Shown here: in pieces, positions 9,040 through 18,244 of the stretch | How positions within the stretch are numbered: the stretch's first letter is position 1 | Layout: each line of letters opens with the position of its first letter | Origin: Nesterenkonia muleiensis | GTDB taxonomy: Bacteria; Actinomycetota; Actinomycetes; Actinomycetales; Micrococcaceae | Direction: 5' to 3' | DNA: 51,376 nucleotides | Assembly: GCF_003600155.1 (NCBI RefSeq) | Contig: NZ_QWLD01000018.1 | Span: forward strand, 1 to 51,376 | Notes under the pieces: generated by a model | The model's input: only the letters and a program-made list of their open reading frames with translations | Databases searched by the model: none | Told to the model about the DNA's origin: nothing | Program-made: the position numbers and the translations under genes

Positions 9040-10256
9040 TCCAAGATCCGCTCGAGGTCGTCGAGGGAGGCGAAGTCGATGGCGATCCGGCCCTTCTTCG
9101 CGCCAAGACTGATCTTCACCTGCGTGTCCAAGCGATCGGTGAGCGCTTCGGCGTACTCGTCCAGTTCCTGAACCCGGCTCGCTGAGGGAAGGCGATTCGT
9201 TTCACGTGAAACGCTGGTCTTCTCCTCTCCCCTCTTGATCAGTGTGGCCTGCTCCTCGGCACCGCGCACCGACAGGCCTTCTGCGACAATCCGCTGAGCA
9301 AGGTCTTCCATCTGAGACTCACTCTCCAGACCCAGCAATGCACGAGCGTGCCCGGAGGACAGCACCCCTGCCGCCACCCTGCGCTGCACGGCCGCCGGGA
9401 GCCTCATCAAGCGCAAGGTATTGGAGATCTGCGGGCGAGAACGGCCGATGCGTTGTGCCAGCTGCTCCTGGCTGATGCCGAAATCGTCCAGCAGCTGCTG
9501 GTATGCCGCAGCCTCTTCCAAAGGATTCAACTGTGACCGGTGGATGTTTTCTAGAAGGGCGTCTCTCAGCAGATTCGTATCTGCAGTATGTCGGACCACG
9601 GCGGGGATGGTCTCACGCCCTGCCGCCTTCGAGGCTCTCCACCGTCGCTCACCCATGATGAGCTCGAACTGGTTGGACTCCACAGGGCGCACGACAATGG
9701 GCTGCAGGACACCTATCTCCCGGACAGAATGGACGAGTTCGGCCATATCGTCCTCGTCAAAGACCTCACGGGGTTGTTTCGGGTTAGGCCGAATCAGTCC
9801 TACGGGAACATCCAGGAATTCAGCACCTGGGGATGATGCCGGGGGTGTTTCACGTGAAACCACTTGATCCTCAGCAACGGTGCCTGAGCTTCTGCGCCCG
9901 ACCTGCCTCGGCTCCCGTACGCCCAGAACATCTGGCATCTCTGCCCGCCGAGTTCCGTGACCGCGCCTGGGAGTCGTCGAGCTTCTTGGTGCTCTTCCAG
10001 CGGTCGCCGCGGAGTCGGCTGTGGTTTCACGTGAAACGCGCTGGGTGGCCAAGTGTGATTTAGCGGAAAAGAAGACATCGATCGGTCGCTCGATACCTCC
10101 CGTTTCACGTGAAACGTCCACCGGTTCGGCCTCAACCGCTGGTTCGACAGGCGGAACCGCGTGAACTGCAGCTCCCGCGACAGGGTTTTCCTCGGCGTCG
10201 CTGTTGATCAATGCTCCCAGGCCGCGGCCAAGTCCACGCTTCTTACGCTCCGACAC
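9012..10256 (-). CDS. parB: Chromosome-partitioning protein ParB
   Basis: A 414-residue CTP-dependent DNA clamp that loads at parS and spreads to organise the origin for segregation with ParA. It opens with KKRGLGRGLGALI, the conserved ParA-contacting N-terminus; then a long variable linker (about residues 20-145); then the CTPase/parS-loading core (VGLIRPNPKQPREVFDEDDM, and GERRWRASKAAG), the HTH (SQEQLAQRIGRSRPQISNTLRLMRLP) and the C-terminal dimerisation domain. The GTG at 10256 is preferred over 10277 because AAGGA lies just before it. Four parS sites sit inside the gene, each read as VSRET. Linker length is above average for ParB. Confidence 0.95.
   Translation of the reverse strand: MSERKKRGLGRGLGALINSDAEENPVAGAAVHAVPPVEPAVEAEPVDVSRETGGIERPIDVFFSAKSHLATQRVSRETTADSAATAGRAPRSSTTPRRGHGTRRAEMPDVLGVREPRQVGRRSSGTVAEDQVVSRETPPASSPGAEFLDVPVGLIRPNPKQPREVFDEDDMAELVHSVREIGVLQPIVVRPVESNQFELIMGERRWRASKAAGRETIPAVVRHTADTNLLRDALLENIHRSQLNPLEEAAAYQQLLDDFGISQEQLAQRIGRSRPQISNTLRLMRLPAAVQRRVAAGVLSSGHARALLGLESESQMEDLAQRIVAEGLSVRGAEEQATLIKRGEEKTSVSRETNRLPSASRVQELDEYAEALTDRLDTQVKISLGAKKGRIAIDFASLDDLERILEQMGAYVGR
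9199..9212. promoter_or_regulatory. parS site 2 (inside parB)
   Basis: Perfect GTTTCACGTGAAAC, encoding VSRET in the region between the HTH and the dimerisation domain of ParB. Confidence 0.95.
9847..9860. promoter_or_regulatory. parS site 3 (inside parB)
   Basis: Perfect 14-bp parS palindrome, encoding VSRET just before the conserved ParB core; flanked by T and C. Confidence 0.95.
10024..10037. promoter_or_regulatory. parS site 4 (inside parB)
   Basis: Perfect 14-bp parS palindrome in the linker, encoding VSRET. Confidence 0.95.
10102..10115. promoter_or_regulatory. parS site 5 (inside parB)
   Basis: Perfect 14-bp parS palindrome in the linker, encoding VSRET. Confidence 0.95.
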
Positions 10257-10332
10257 AGCAGTCCTTCCACGGTTCACAACACATTGTCATCAATTGTAGA
10301 GCCGAGAGCTGAGAACACTGTCCGGTCCCGAG

Positions 10333-10346
10333 GTTTCACGTGAAAC
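10333..10346. promoter_or_regulatory. parS site 6 (parA-parB intergenic)
   Basis: Perfect 14-bp parS palindrome in the 116-bp gap between parA and parB, upstream of the parB start; ParB bound here could repress parB. Confidence 0.95.
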
Positions 10347-10372
10347 CGCGAAGACGGAGAGCACCGCAGAGT

Positions 10373-11260
10373 CTAAGATCGCCGGACCAACTCAGCGGCC
10401 GCCTCCAGATAAGATAGCGCCCCGGTCGAGGAGCGATCATAGGTGATGACCGACTGCTGATAGCTCGGGGCCTCCGCAATACGGACGCTGCGCGGAATCT
10501 TTGACTCCAGCACCTCATCGGGGAAGTGCTGTTTGACCTCTTCGACGACCTGAGCAGCCAGATTCGTGCGGGCGTCGTACATCGTCAGCAGGATCGTCGA
10601 GACCCTCAGGACCGGATTGAGATGCTTCTGGATCATGTTGATGTTGTTGAGCAGCTGACTCAGTCCCTCCAAGGCGTAATACTCACACTGAATGGGAATG
10701 AGAACCTCCTTGGCCGCCACAAAAGCATTGACGGTCAGCAGGCCGAGGCTTGGGGGACAGTCAATGAAGACATAGTCCAGACGCTCCATCTCCTGATGCT
10801 CCCGGTACCGCATATACTCTTCAAGCGCACGCTGGAGCCGCTGTTCCCTGGCCACCAGCGAAACCAGCTCAATCTCCGCACCAGCAAGGTGGATGGTCGC
10901 CGGAATCACGGAGAGCCCGTCAATGTCCGGACAGTCAGCCACCACATCTGCGAGTGTCAGATCATCGATCAGCACGTCGTAGATGGAGTCCGTCTCTGCC
11001 GAATGGGGGACACCCAGGCCGGTGGAGGCATTGCCCTGCGGATCGATGTCCACCACCAACACGTTGAATCCGTGGTCTGCCAACGCCGCGGCCAGATTGA
11101 CCGTCGACGTCGTCTTACCCACTCCGCCCTTTTGATTAGAGACAGTGATGATCCGTGTCTCCGGGGGCCTCTCCAAGGACAGTTCAGAGAGCTTCTTCCG
11201 GCGCTGCTGCTCGTCCTTCACCTGAGCGGCCAGCGGGGAGTCAGACAGAGATTCAGTCAT
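10373..11260 (-). CDS. parA: Chromosome-partitioning ATPase ParA (Soj)
   Basis: A 295-residue ATPase that binds DNA non-specifically and pulls ParB-parS complexes. It has the deviant Walker A motif QKGGVGKTTSTVN (about residues 43-55), Walker A' VVDIDPQGNASTGLG, and Walker B VFIDCPPSLGLLT. An N-terminal extension of about 35 residues precedes the core. Upstream of the ATG the minus strand reads TAGTGT, six bases, ATG, consistent with a -10 box and a leaderless mRNA; no Shine-Dalgarno is visible. Confidence 0.96.
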   Translation of the reverse strand: MTESLSDSPLAAQVKDEQQRRKKLSELSLERPPETRIITVSNQKGGVGKTTSTVNLAAALADHGFNVLVVDIDPQGNASTGLGVPHSAETDSIYDVLIDDLTLADVVADCPDIDGLSVIPATIHLAGAEIELVSLVAREQRLQRALEEYMRYREHQEMERLDYVFIDCPPSLGLLTVNAFVAAKEVLIPIQCEYYALEGLSQLLNNINMIQKHLNPVLRVSTILLTMYDARTNLAAQVVEEVKQHFPDEVLESKIPRSVRIAEAPSYQQSVITYDRSSTGALSYLEAAAELVRRS

Positions 11261-11351
11261 AGGACAACACTAACCCTTAGTCGGAGATTCTTGAGTCACG
11301 CGCAGAGAGGTCTCCCGAAGCGGGCGCACGTTCAGCGGCGGCCGCACACTC

Positions 11352-12083
11352 TCACTGGCGGCGAATCCGCACCACAGTGGTGGGCTCTTCCAGAATCTCC
11401 TCCCCGAGCAGCTGAATCTCCGGCGGGTTCAGCCTAAAACGCCTGAGGACCTTCTGCGCCGCCTCGATCTCCGCTCCAGCGGAACGTCCCTTGAGGAAGA
11501 GCAGCTCGCTCTCGTCGTCCAGAAGTGGAAATGTCATGGGTATCAGCTTCTTCAGAGCTGACACAGCCCGGGCAGTCACCACATCCGCCAACACCTCATC
11601 ACCCACCTCTTCGGCACGGGCGCGGATCACTCTCACATTGCTGATCCCCACATCCCTGACCACGGTGTCCAGCCACTCCACCCGACGCTCCATGGGCTCG
11701 ATCAGGGTGAACTCCACATCGTCGCGGACCAGGGCCAGAGCGAGCCCCGGCAGGCCGGCCCCAGAACCCACATCCGCCACTGTGCCGCCTGCGGGCAACT
11801 CCGGGCCCAGCACGGCGCAGTTGAGAACATGCCGTCCCCAGATCCGTGGCACCTCCCGGGGACCCAGCAGGCCATGGCTGATCCCTGTGGTGCAAAGGTG
11901 CTCAACGTACTTCACCGCCTGCCGCAGTCGATCTCCGAAAAGGACATCAGCTGCCTGACGCTCCGCGTCGTTCAGCGCAGGCACCGCCTCTCCCTCAACG
12001 ACATCAGCGGTGACGGGCAGGCGCTGCTGATCATCAGGGTGACCGGCTTCCCCGGCCGCCGGATCTGGCACTGAGTCGCTCAT
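11352..12083 (-). CDS. rsmG: 16S rRNA (guanine527-N7)-methyltransferase RsmG
   Basis: A 243-residue GidB-family S-adenosylmethionine methyltransferase that modifies G527 of 16S rRNA; loss gives low-level streptomycin resistance. It has the SAM-binding VADVGSGAGLPGLALAL near residue 100, followed by LIEPMERRVEWLDTVV and VTARAVSALKKLIP. An acidic/Pro-rich N-terminus of about 40 residues is extra. It starts 14 bp after jag, in the same operon. Confidence 0.94.
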   Translation of the reverse strand: MSDSVPDPAAGEAGHPDDQQRLPVTADVVEGEAVPALNDAERQAADVLFGDRLRQAVKYVEHLCTTGISHGLLGPREVPRIWGRHVLNCAVLGPELPAGGTVADVGSGAGLPGLALALVRDDVEFTLIEPMERRVEWLDTVVRDVGISNVRVIRARAEEVGDEVLADVVTARAVSALKKLIPMTFPLLDDESELLFLKGRSAGAEIEAAQKVLRRFRLNPPEIQLLGEEILEEPTTVVRIRRQ

Positions 12084-12097
12084 GTCACGGCTGCCGT

Positions 12098-12673
12098 CTA
12101 TTCGCCAGAGACGACGACGTGGCGGCGCTTGCCTTCGCCCTCCGATTCGGAGACAAGACCCACCTCGGCGACGAAATCGTGGACGATCTTACGCTCATAG
12201 GCCGTCATCGGATCCAGATGGACCTCTTCATCAGTCTCCCTGACCTTCGCCACGGCAGTCTGCGCCAGCTGCTTGAGCTCCTCATGACGGGCAGCACGGT
12301 GACCGTTGATATCCAGCACCAACCGAGTCCGGTCACCCGTGGCAGTCAGAACAGCAAGCCGGGTCAGCTCCTGGAGAGCATCCAGGACTTCACCCCGGGG
12401 CCCAACCAGTTCCTGCAGCTCCTCACCGCCGTCCTCTGCCTGGATGGAGATGAAGGTCCTCTCACCACGGATCTCAATCTCGATATCACCGTCGAGATCC
12501 ACAATGTCCAATAACTCTTCAAGGTAGTCCGCCGCCACATCACCCTCATCGGCACCTGAGTCAGCGGCGGCGTCGTGCCCTTTCTCCTGCAGGTCAAGGT
12601 GCTGGTCAGCATCGGGATCCACGGTCTGCGCACCGTCTTCAACGATCTGTTCTGAGGTGGTCTGTTCGTTCAT
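12098..12673 (-). CDS. jag: Jag/KhpB-like RNA-binding protein (KH and R3H domains)
   Basis: A 191-residue protein with an acidic, probably disordered N-terminus (residues 1-55), a KH-like domain with the VGPRGEVLDALQELTRLAV segment, and a C-terminal R3H domain (LDPMTAYERKIVHDFVAEV...GEGKRRHVVV). It is always found between yidC and rsmG in Actinobacteria and is thought to bind RNA. Its ATG overlaps the yidC stop by 4 bp, so translation is coupled. Confidence 0.92.
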   Translation of the reverse strand: MNEQTTSEQIVEDGAQTVDPDADQHLDLQEKGHDAAADSGADEGDVAADYLEELLDIVDLDGDIEIEIRGERTFISIQAEDGGEELQELVGPRGEVLDALQELTRLAVLTATGDRTRLVLDINGHRAARHEELKQLAQTAVAKVRETDEEVHLDPMTAYERKIVHDFVAEVGLVSESEGEGKRRHVVVSGE

Positions 12674-13683
12674 CGTTGTCCCTTTTTCTTCTTCTTTTTC
12701 TTCTTCTTGGGCTGGGAGGTCTGACCCTTGTGCTCGCCCTTGGGCTTCGCAGCCTCCTCGCGGGCCTTACGGGCATCCTCGCCCACCGGCGGAAGCCCCT
12801 TGGCCGCCCGGCGCAGGTTCAGCTCCTTCTCAGCCAGCGATCCCGGGGTGGGGTTGTTCCTGATGACCCACCACTGCTGACCCATGGTCCAGAAGTTGGT
12901 GGCGGTCCAGTAGATCAGCACCCCGACCGGGAAGTACACACCGCCGAAGACGAAGACCAGCGGCAGCACATAGAGCATCATCTTCTGAGTCTGGGCGAAC
13001 TGCCCCTGCAGGGCGGCCTCGGACATGTTCTTCGACATCAGCTGCTTCTGGGTGAAGAACTGCGTGCTGACCATCAGAACGATCATGGTCGCCGTCAGTG
13101 CGATCACTGCGACGGTGCCGCCCATCAGGCCCGGATCTCCCTGGACCGCACCGAGGAAGGTATCGGGCATGCCCACACTGAGGAGCCGTGATTCGGCGAA
13201 GCTGACCACCTCGGACGGGGACAGGGCAAAATAACCCTCGGCCTGGTAGTCGGTGTCGGTGGTTCCCCATCCGATGCCGCCGCCGATCCGGTTCAGACAC
13301 CAGAACAGCGCCAAGAAGATCGGCATCTGCGCCAGGATGGGCAGACAGGTCATGAACGGGTTGACCTTATGCTTCTTGAACAGCGCCTGCTGTTCAGAGA
13401 CCATCGCCTGCCGTGAGACCGGATCCTTCTTGCCCTTGTACTTGGCCTGGAGCTTCTGCAGCTCAGGCTGGACAATCTGCATTCCGCGCTGGGACTTGAT
13501 CTGACGGACGAACAGCGGGATCAGGATGATCCGGATCACCAGCACCAGCAGAACGATGGACAGAGCCCAGTTCAGGCCGGACTCTTCGGGCAGGCCCAGC
13601 AGGCCCAGCACGTTGTGCCACAGGCTGAGGATGAAGGACACCGCCCAGCTGAAGGGCCACATGATTGTGTCGAGGAAAGCCAT
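12670..13683 (-). CDS. yidC: Membrane protein insertase YidC
   Basis: A 337-residue Oxa1/YidC insertase of the Gram-positive-like type. Helices are visible near residues 12-50, 110-130, 180-205 and 230-275; the hydrophilic-groove region shows RIILIPLFVRQIKSQRGMQIVQPELQKLQAKYKGKKD, where the conserved Arg lies in the second segment. The C-terminus is a strongly basic tail ending in nine consecutive Lys, typical for ribosome binding. GAGAGAG precedes the ATG. Confidence 0.96.
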   Translation of the reverse strand: MAFLDTIMWPFSWAVSFILSLWHNVLGLLGLPEESGLNWALSIVLLVLVIRIILIPLFVRQIKSQRGMQIVQPELQKLQAKYKGKKDPVSRQAMVSEQQALFKKHKVNPFMTCLPILAQMPIFLALFWCLNRIGGGIGWGTTDTDYQAEGYFALSPSEVVSFAESRLLSVGMPDTFLGAVQGDPGLMGGTVAVIALTATMIVLMVSTQFFTQKQLMSKNMSEAALQGQFAQTQKMMLYVLPLVFVFGGVYFPVGVLIYWTATNFWTMGQQWWVIRNNPTPGSLAEKELNLRRAAKGLPPVGEDARKAREEAAKPKGEHKGQTSQPKKKKKKKKKGQR

Positions 13684-13785
13684 TACTCTCTCAGGGGTCA
13701 GGTTCGGCGCCGAGCCCCTTGTCTGCAGGGAATGTTGTGTGCCGAACGCGTGGAGTGTGAGAAAACCAACCTTCAGGGTACTTGA

Positions 13786-14235
13786 TCAGTCTGGATCACG
13801 CGGAATCGGCGGATGGTTCAGTTTCACGATCGGTGGCAGCTCCTGCTCCGGCCAGACCCGTGAGGAGGCGGGAATGTGATCAACTCCCCCGCCGGTGAAG
13901 GGGTTGCAGCGCAGGATGCGCCACCCGGTCAGCACGCTGCCCCTGACCAGTCCGTGGACGGTGACTGCTTCGAGCCCGTAGGCAGAACAGCTCGGGTAGA
14001 ACCCGCAGACCTCCCCGTAGAGCGGGGAGATCATCTTCCGCCAGAAGAGGATGAACCAGATCAGCGGGTACGACGGCGCCCTCCGCCACCAGTGCCAGTA
14101 GTTCCGTGCTTGTTCCGGAGACGGGGAGACCCCGTGGCCTCCCCGGGTTCCTGAGGCGGCGGAGTCTTCCGGCGGTGGTGGAGATGCGCTGAGGAATTCC
14201 TCAAGGTAAAAATCGCTGTGGCGGATCCATGTCAT
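13786..14235 (-). CDS. yidD: Membrane protein insertion efficiency factor YidD
   Basis: A 149-residue protein. The core (residues 55-120) is the YidD domain: LIWFILFWRKMISPLYGEVCGFYPSCSAYGLEAVTVHG and RILRCNPFTGGGVDHIP, with the conserved Cys residues. It helps membrane insertion with YidC. The N-terminal 50 residues, Pro/Ser/Glu-rich, are longer than in the usual 70-110-residue family members. Its ATG overlaps the rnpA stop (ATGA), giving coupled translation. Confidence 0.94.
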   Translation of the reverse strand: MTWIRHSDFYLEEFLSASPPPPEDSAASGTRGGHGVSPSPEQARNYWHWWRRAPSYPLIWFILFWRKMISPLYGEVCGFYPSCSAYGLEAVTVHGLVRGSVLTGWRILRCNPFTGGGVDHIPASSRVWPEQELPPIVKLNHPPIPRDPD

Positions 14236-14615
14236 GGGCGCACAGCCTTGGCCAACGCCCGGCGCAGAGATGATTCCACATCCGCATACAGCACGGTGTG
14301 GTCGGCTGCAGGCGCTTGGGGCAGGGCGCGTATCACCATATCCGCGGCGAAGCCCTCAGGCAGTTCTACGGCCCGACTGCGCATCAGGTCAGCCACAATA
14401 TGACGCAGTCTGCGGGTGGTCCTGTGCCGCACCACGGCATTGCCCACAGCTTTGGACACGATGAATCCGCAGCGCCAGCGGGGTCCAGTCGAGTGCGAGA
14501 CCAGGCGAACGTTGACCACCACGGTCGCACTGCCGGCACGCAGTCTCCGCCCCATCACAGCAGAGAAGTCCTGTGCCGAGGTCAGCCGGTGGGGTGCAGG
14601 CAGCATAGGGGTCAC
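14232..14615 (-). CDS. rnpA: Ribonuclease P protein component
   Basis: A 127-residue basic protein that supports the RNase P ribozyme in 5' tRNA maturation. It has LPAPHRLTSAQDFSAVM at the start, GFIVSKAVGNAVVRHRTTRRLRHIV (the RNR motif: RxxxKRxxR-like basic helix) and VIRALPQAPAADH. An ATG at 14606 is an alternative start and would better fit the family (MLPAPHRL). It is separated from rpmH by a hairpin. Confidence 0.95.
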   Translation of the reverse strand: MTPMLPAPHRLTSAQDFSAVMGRRLRAGSATVVVNVRLVSHSTGPRWRCGFIVSKAVGNAVVRHRTTRRLRHIVADLMRSRAVELPEGFAADMVIRALPQAPAADHTVLYADVESSLRRALAKAVRP

Positions 14616-14650
14616 TCAAGCTCTCTGGGCGGAGCCGCAGAAACAACAAT

Positions 14651-14674
14651 GGCCCGCAACCAAGGCTGCGGGCC
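14651..14674 (-). terminator. Stem-loop attenuator between rpmH and rnpA
   Basis: Perfect 8-bp inverted repeat GGCCCGCA / TGCGGGCC with an 8-base loop. On the minus strand it is followed by ATTGTTGTTT, so it looks like a partial rho-independent terminator that would lower rnpA expression relative to rpmH. Confidence 0.7.
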
Positions 14675-14693
14675 GTCGTCGTACCTGCTGCGC

Positions 14694-14831
14694 TCAGGCA
14701 GACAGCTTCTTGCGTCCGCTGCGGCGGCGGGTGGAGATGATCGACCGGCCGGCGCGGGTGCGCATGCGTGATCGGAAGCCGTGCTTGCGGCTACGGCGGC
14801 GGTTGCTCGGCTGGAAAGTCCGCTTGCTCAC
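14694..14831 (-). CDS. rpmH: 50S ribosomal protein L34
   Basis: A 45-residue, strongly basic protein: [19 protein letters not shown] at the start and [13 protein letters not shown] at the end, the typical L34 sequence. It begins with GTG, with GGGAG at a proper distance. It is the first gene of the leftward operon from the origin, divergent from dnaA. Confidence 0.97.
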   Translation of the reverse strand: MSKRTFQPSNRRRSRKHGFRSRMRTRAGRSIISTRRRSGRKKLSA

Positions 14832-14986
14832 TGTGTACTCCCAAGATAATGGTTGAAGTCTGGTTGGCCATTTTGGGCGCGCGTGGATGCGCCATGCCCT
14901 TGGCGACTGGTCAACGTTAGTCCCATTACCATACAGCGGTCAAATTGACGGCGGCACTGTAGGTGATTCCCCAGAATTCACAGAAC

Positions 14987-14995
14987 TTATCCACA
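14987..14995 (+). promoter_or_regulatory. DnaA box in the rpmH-dnaA gap
   Basis: Perfect TTATCCACA, 64 bases before the dnaA start, in the 227-bp gap between the divergent rpmH and dnaA genes; probably a site for autoregulation of dnaA. Confidence 0.8.
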
Positions 14996-15058
14996 GTTCT
15001 TGTGGAATACTGTCTGGACAGGTTTGCCCGTCCACCAGCCACCAGAGGAAGCAGCAGC

Positions 15059-16558
15059 GTGTCCGCCGATTCCGAATCCTCCGTCTCCACCCAATGGCAG
15101 CAGGTTCTCACTGAGCTGAGAGAAAACCACGGGATCACCGGCCTGAAACTCGCCGATGTGGCCCGCGCAGTCCCCCAATCTGACCAGCTGATCGGCGACA
15201 CCCTTCTGCTGGCCGTCCCCCATGAGCGAGTCAGACAGCTTCTGCACTCCACACTCCAGGCGGAACTCTCCCACGCACTGCACACCGTCTTCGGCAAAGA
15301 CATCCTCTGCGCCTATGTGATCGACCCGGAGTTGGCGAAGGCACAGCGTGAGAAGGACGACGGCACCAGTCCGGTCTCCACCGACCCCGTCCGGGCGCAC
15401 CACCCCACTCAGATGCCCACCGCCTACACCGCAGGGACACCTGAGACCTCCCCGCAGCCGGTGAGCCCGGCGGTGCCGATGGCCTTCACCCCTGATGGGA
15501 CCACCTCACCGCATACCGGGAACTTCGAAACCTCGCGCCTGAATCCGCGCTACACCTTCGACACTTTCGTCATCGGCTCCTCGAACCGCTTTGCCCATGC
15601 CGCAGCCAACGCCGTGGCCGAGGCACCGGCGAAGGCATACAATCCACTCTTCATCTACGGCGATTCAGGACTGGGCAAGACCCACTTACTGCACGCCATC
15701 GGCCACTACGCCCAACGGCTCTACTCCGGCATCAGAGTCCGGTATGTGAACTCAGAGGAGTTCACCAATGACTTCATCAACTCCATCCGTGATGACGAGG
15801 GAGCCAGCTTCAAGCACCTCTACCGAAACGTCGACATCCTGCTGCTGGACGATATCCAGTTCCTGGCGGACAAAGAGCGGACCGTGGAGGAGTTCTTCCA
15901 CACCTTCAACACGCTGTACAACAACAACAAGCAGGTGGTCATCACCTCCGATGAACCGCCCAAACAGCTCTCCGGGTTCGAAGAGCGGCTGCGTTCACGG
16001 TTTGAATGGGGGCTGATCACCGACATTCAGCCCCCAGACCTGGAGACCCGCATCGCAATCCTGCGCAAGAAGGCCAACGCCGAGAACTTCTCCTGCCCCG
16101 ATGATGTCCTGGAGTACATCGGCTCCAAGATCTCCACCAACATCCGTGAGCTGGAGGGCGCGCTGATCAGAGTCACCGCCTACGCCGCGCTCAACAAGCA
16201 GGAAGTCAACCTTCTGCTGGCCGAACAGGTCATGCGCGACCTGATCTCCGATGATCACGCCAAGGAGATCACCGCTCAGCAGATCATCAACGCCACCGCC
16301 GACTACTACGACTTCACCGTCGAGGACCTGATGTCGAAGTCGCGCAGCCGAAACCTGGTCACCGCACGGCAGATCGCGATGTATCTGCTGCGTGAACTGA
16401 CCGAGATGTCACTGCCGAAGATCGGCCAGGAGCTCGGCGGCCGCGACCACACCACCGTGATCTACGCCGAACGAAAAATCCGCGAACTCATGGCGGAACG
16501 CCGAGCGGTCTTCAACCAGGTCACCGAACTGACCAACAAGATCAAACAGGGCAGATAG
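15059..16558 (+). CDS. dnaA: Chromosomal replication initiator DnaA
   Basis: A 499-residue AAA+ initiator. Domain I (residues 1-85) loads helicase; a Pro/Thr-rich linker follows (90-165); the AAA+ core has [21 protein letters not shown] (Walker A from Gly201) and [13 protein letters not shown] (Walker B), and [19 protein letters not shown]; domain IV ends with [16 protein letters not shown], the DnaA-box-binding signature. The GTG at 15059 has AGAGGAA upstream; a longer frame from 14963 would cover the DnaA box and is rejected. Confidence 0.97.
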   Translation: MSADSESSVSTQWQQVLTELRENHGITGLKLADVARAVPQSDQLIGDTLLLAVPHERVRQLLHSTLQAELSHALHTVFGKDILCAYVIDPELAKAQREKDDGTSPVSTDPVRAHHPTQMPTAYTAGTPETSPQPVSPAVPMAFTPDGTTSPHTGNFETSRLNPRYTFDTFVIGSSNRFAHAAANAVAEAPAKAYNPLFIYGDSGLGKTHLLHAIGHYAQRLYSGIRVRYVNSEEFTNDFINSIRDDEGASFKHLYRNVDILLLDDIQFLADKERTVEEFFHTFNTLYNNNKQVVITSDEPPKQLSGFEERLRSRFEWGLITDIQPPDLETRIAILRKKANAENFSCPDDVLEYIGSKISTNIRELEGALIRVTAYAALNKQEVNLLLAEQVMRDLISDDHAKEITAQQIINATADYYDFTVEDLMSKSRSRNLVTARQIAMYLLRELTEMSLPKIGQELGGRDHTTVIYAERKIRELMAERRAVFNQVTELTNKIKQGR

Positions 16559-17096
16559 ACCCCACCGGTCACACCTGTGGAGAATGCCCTCATACACATC
16601 TCACACTGATGTAGTTCCGCAGGATCAGCGCCCACCGGACGAGTTGACACTAAGGTAATCCACAGTTTTACCCACATATCCACAGGCAGTGGTGCAGAAC
16701 AGCGGATCACGGTCACACACCTGTGGATAAACCAGTGGAAAATCCGGTGAACAGACCACCATTCCTGTGCATAACTCCCGGATTCCTGGGGAAACCATTG
16801 CACAGCACCCGAAAATCCTCCCCGTGTAGTTCACAGCGGCACCGGGCGCACTTCACCGCTAACTACACAGGCAGATCGCCACAGGCACCGGGATCGGCAT
16901 GGTTATCCACAGAATCCACACCTGTTACTACCACTTCTGTTCTTTAATCCATATGCTTCTTCCATAATCAACAGCTTGCCCCTCCAGCCCAAGATGTTGT
17001 GGTCCAGACAGAGACTTTCGGCATATCTGGTGAAGACGGTAAGCTCATCCCTCAGACACACCTGCCGAATCGCTTGACATGTGAGGGAGTCCCACA
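16559..17096. other. oriC: Origin of replication oriC (dnaA-dnaN intergenic)
   Basis: A 538-bp gap without genes. DnaA boxes by eye: TTATCCACA at 16903-16911 and its complement TGTGGATAA at 16722-16730 are perfect; near matches are at 16576-16584 (TGTGGAGAA), 16656-16664 (TAATCCACA), 16676-16684 (ATATCCACA), 16766-16774 (TGTGCATAA) and 16912-16920 (GAATCCACA). The AT-rich stretch near 16938-16972 (TTCTTTAATCCATATGCTTC and following) is the best candidate for the unwinding element. Position between dnaA and dnaN is the standard actinobacterial oriC. Confidence 0.9.
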
Positions 17097-18224
17097 GTGC
17101 AGTTCACCGTAGACCGTGACGTTTTGTCCGAGGCGGTGTCTTGGGCTGCCCGCTCACTCTCACCACGCCCGCCTGCACCGGTGCTTTCCGGCCTGCTGAT
17201 CACTGCAGACTCCCAGCAGGTCAGCATCTCCAGCTTCGACTATGAGGTCTCTGCCCAGCTGAGCGTCGAGGCAGAGGTCGCCGAGCAGGGCACAGTGCTG
17301 GTCTCCGGCAGGCTACTCAACGATATTGTGAAATCACTGCCCCATGCGCCGGTGACCTTTTCCCTGGAAGAGACCAAAGTGGTGGTGACGTGTAAGTCCT
17401 CCACCTTCACCCTCACCACCATGCCGGTGGACGAATACCCTGACTTACCTGCTCAGCCGGAGGTCTCCGGTGTGGTCGAGGGGTCGGTGTTCGCCCGAGC
17501 GGTCTCTCAGGTGATTTCGGCAGCCGCTCGAGATGACACCCTGCCGCTGCTGACAGCGGTCAAGCTGGAGATCGAAGGCGAGACCATCACCTTCTTCGCC
17601 ACCGACCGGTACCGCCTGGCCATGCGGGAGATCACCTGGCGTCCTTCTGACCCCTCCATCTCCACCTCACTGCAGATCAAGGCCAAAACCCTCAACGAGG
17701 TGGCCAAGTCCCTGGCCGGGGCAGGGGACCTGGCCATCTCCATCTCCGACGACGACGCCCTGGTCGGCTTCTCCTCCGGGGGCCGGCGCACCACCAGCAC
17801 CCTGGTCGACGGCGATTACCCCAAGATTCGGCAGCTCTTCCCGGAAGAGACTCCGATCCACGCGGTGGTCAACACCGCCGAACTGATCGAGGCCGCCCGC
17901 CGCGTCTCCCTGGTCTCAGAGCGCAACGGCTACATCCGACTGCAGTTCACCGAAGAGAACTACGTGACCCTGGACGCCGGAGTCGACGACAACGCCTCGG
18001 CATCCGAAGTGGTGGCAGCTCAGCTGACCGGCGAGCCGATCACTGTGGGATTCAACCCCGCCTACCTCAATGAGGGGCTGAGCGTCTTCGACACCGACTA
18101 CCTGCGTTTCAGCTTCGTCTCAGCCCCCAAACCCGCCATGGTCACCGGACAGGCAGAGGAGGACGGGGAGAACTCCACCGACTTCCGCTACCTGCTGATG
18201 CCCGTTCGCCTGCAGGACCGATGA
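17097..18224 (+). CDS. dnaN: DNA polymerase III subunit beta (sliding clamp)
   Basis: A 375-residue clamp of three repeated domains that tethers the replicative polymerase to DNA. Signs are MQFTVDRDVLSEAVSWAARSL at the start, the VDEYPDLP and FATDRYRLAMREI segments in domains 1 and 2, and YLLMPVRL at the C-terminus. It begins at GTG with AGGGAG upstream and follows oriC. Confidence 0.96.
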   Translation: MQFTVDRDVLSEAVSWAARSLSPRPPAPVLSGLLITADSQQVSISSFDYEVSAQLSVEAEVAEQGTVLVSGRLLNDIVKSLPHAPVTFSLEETKVVVTCKSSTFTLTTMPVDEYPDLPAQPEVSGVVEGSVFARAVSQVISAAARDDTLPLLTAVKLEIEGETITFFATDRYRLAMREITWRPSDPSISTSLQIKAKTLNEVAKSLAGAGDLAISISDDDALVGFSSGGRRTTSTLVDGDYPKIRQLFPEETPIHAVVNTAELIEAARRVSLVSERNGYIRLQFTEENYVTLDAGVDDNASASEVVAAQLTGEPITVGFNPAYLNEGLSVFDTDYLRFSFVSAPKPAMVTGQAEEDGENSTDFRYLLMPVRLQDR

Positions 18225-18244
18225 CAGTCCGGCCCTGAACTGCT

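Noticed and set aside
14963-15058. Extended N-terminus of DnaA
   Set aside because: It would cover the DnaA box and lacks a ribosome site; the GTG at 15059 has AGAGGAA upstream.
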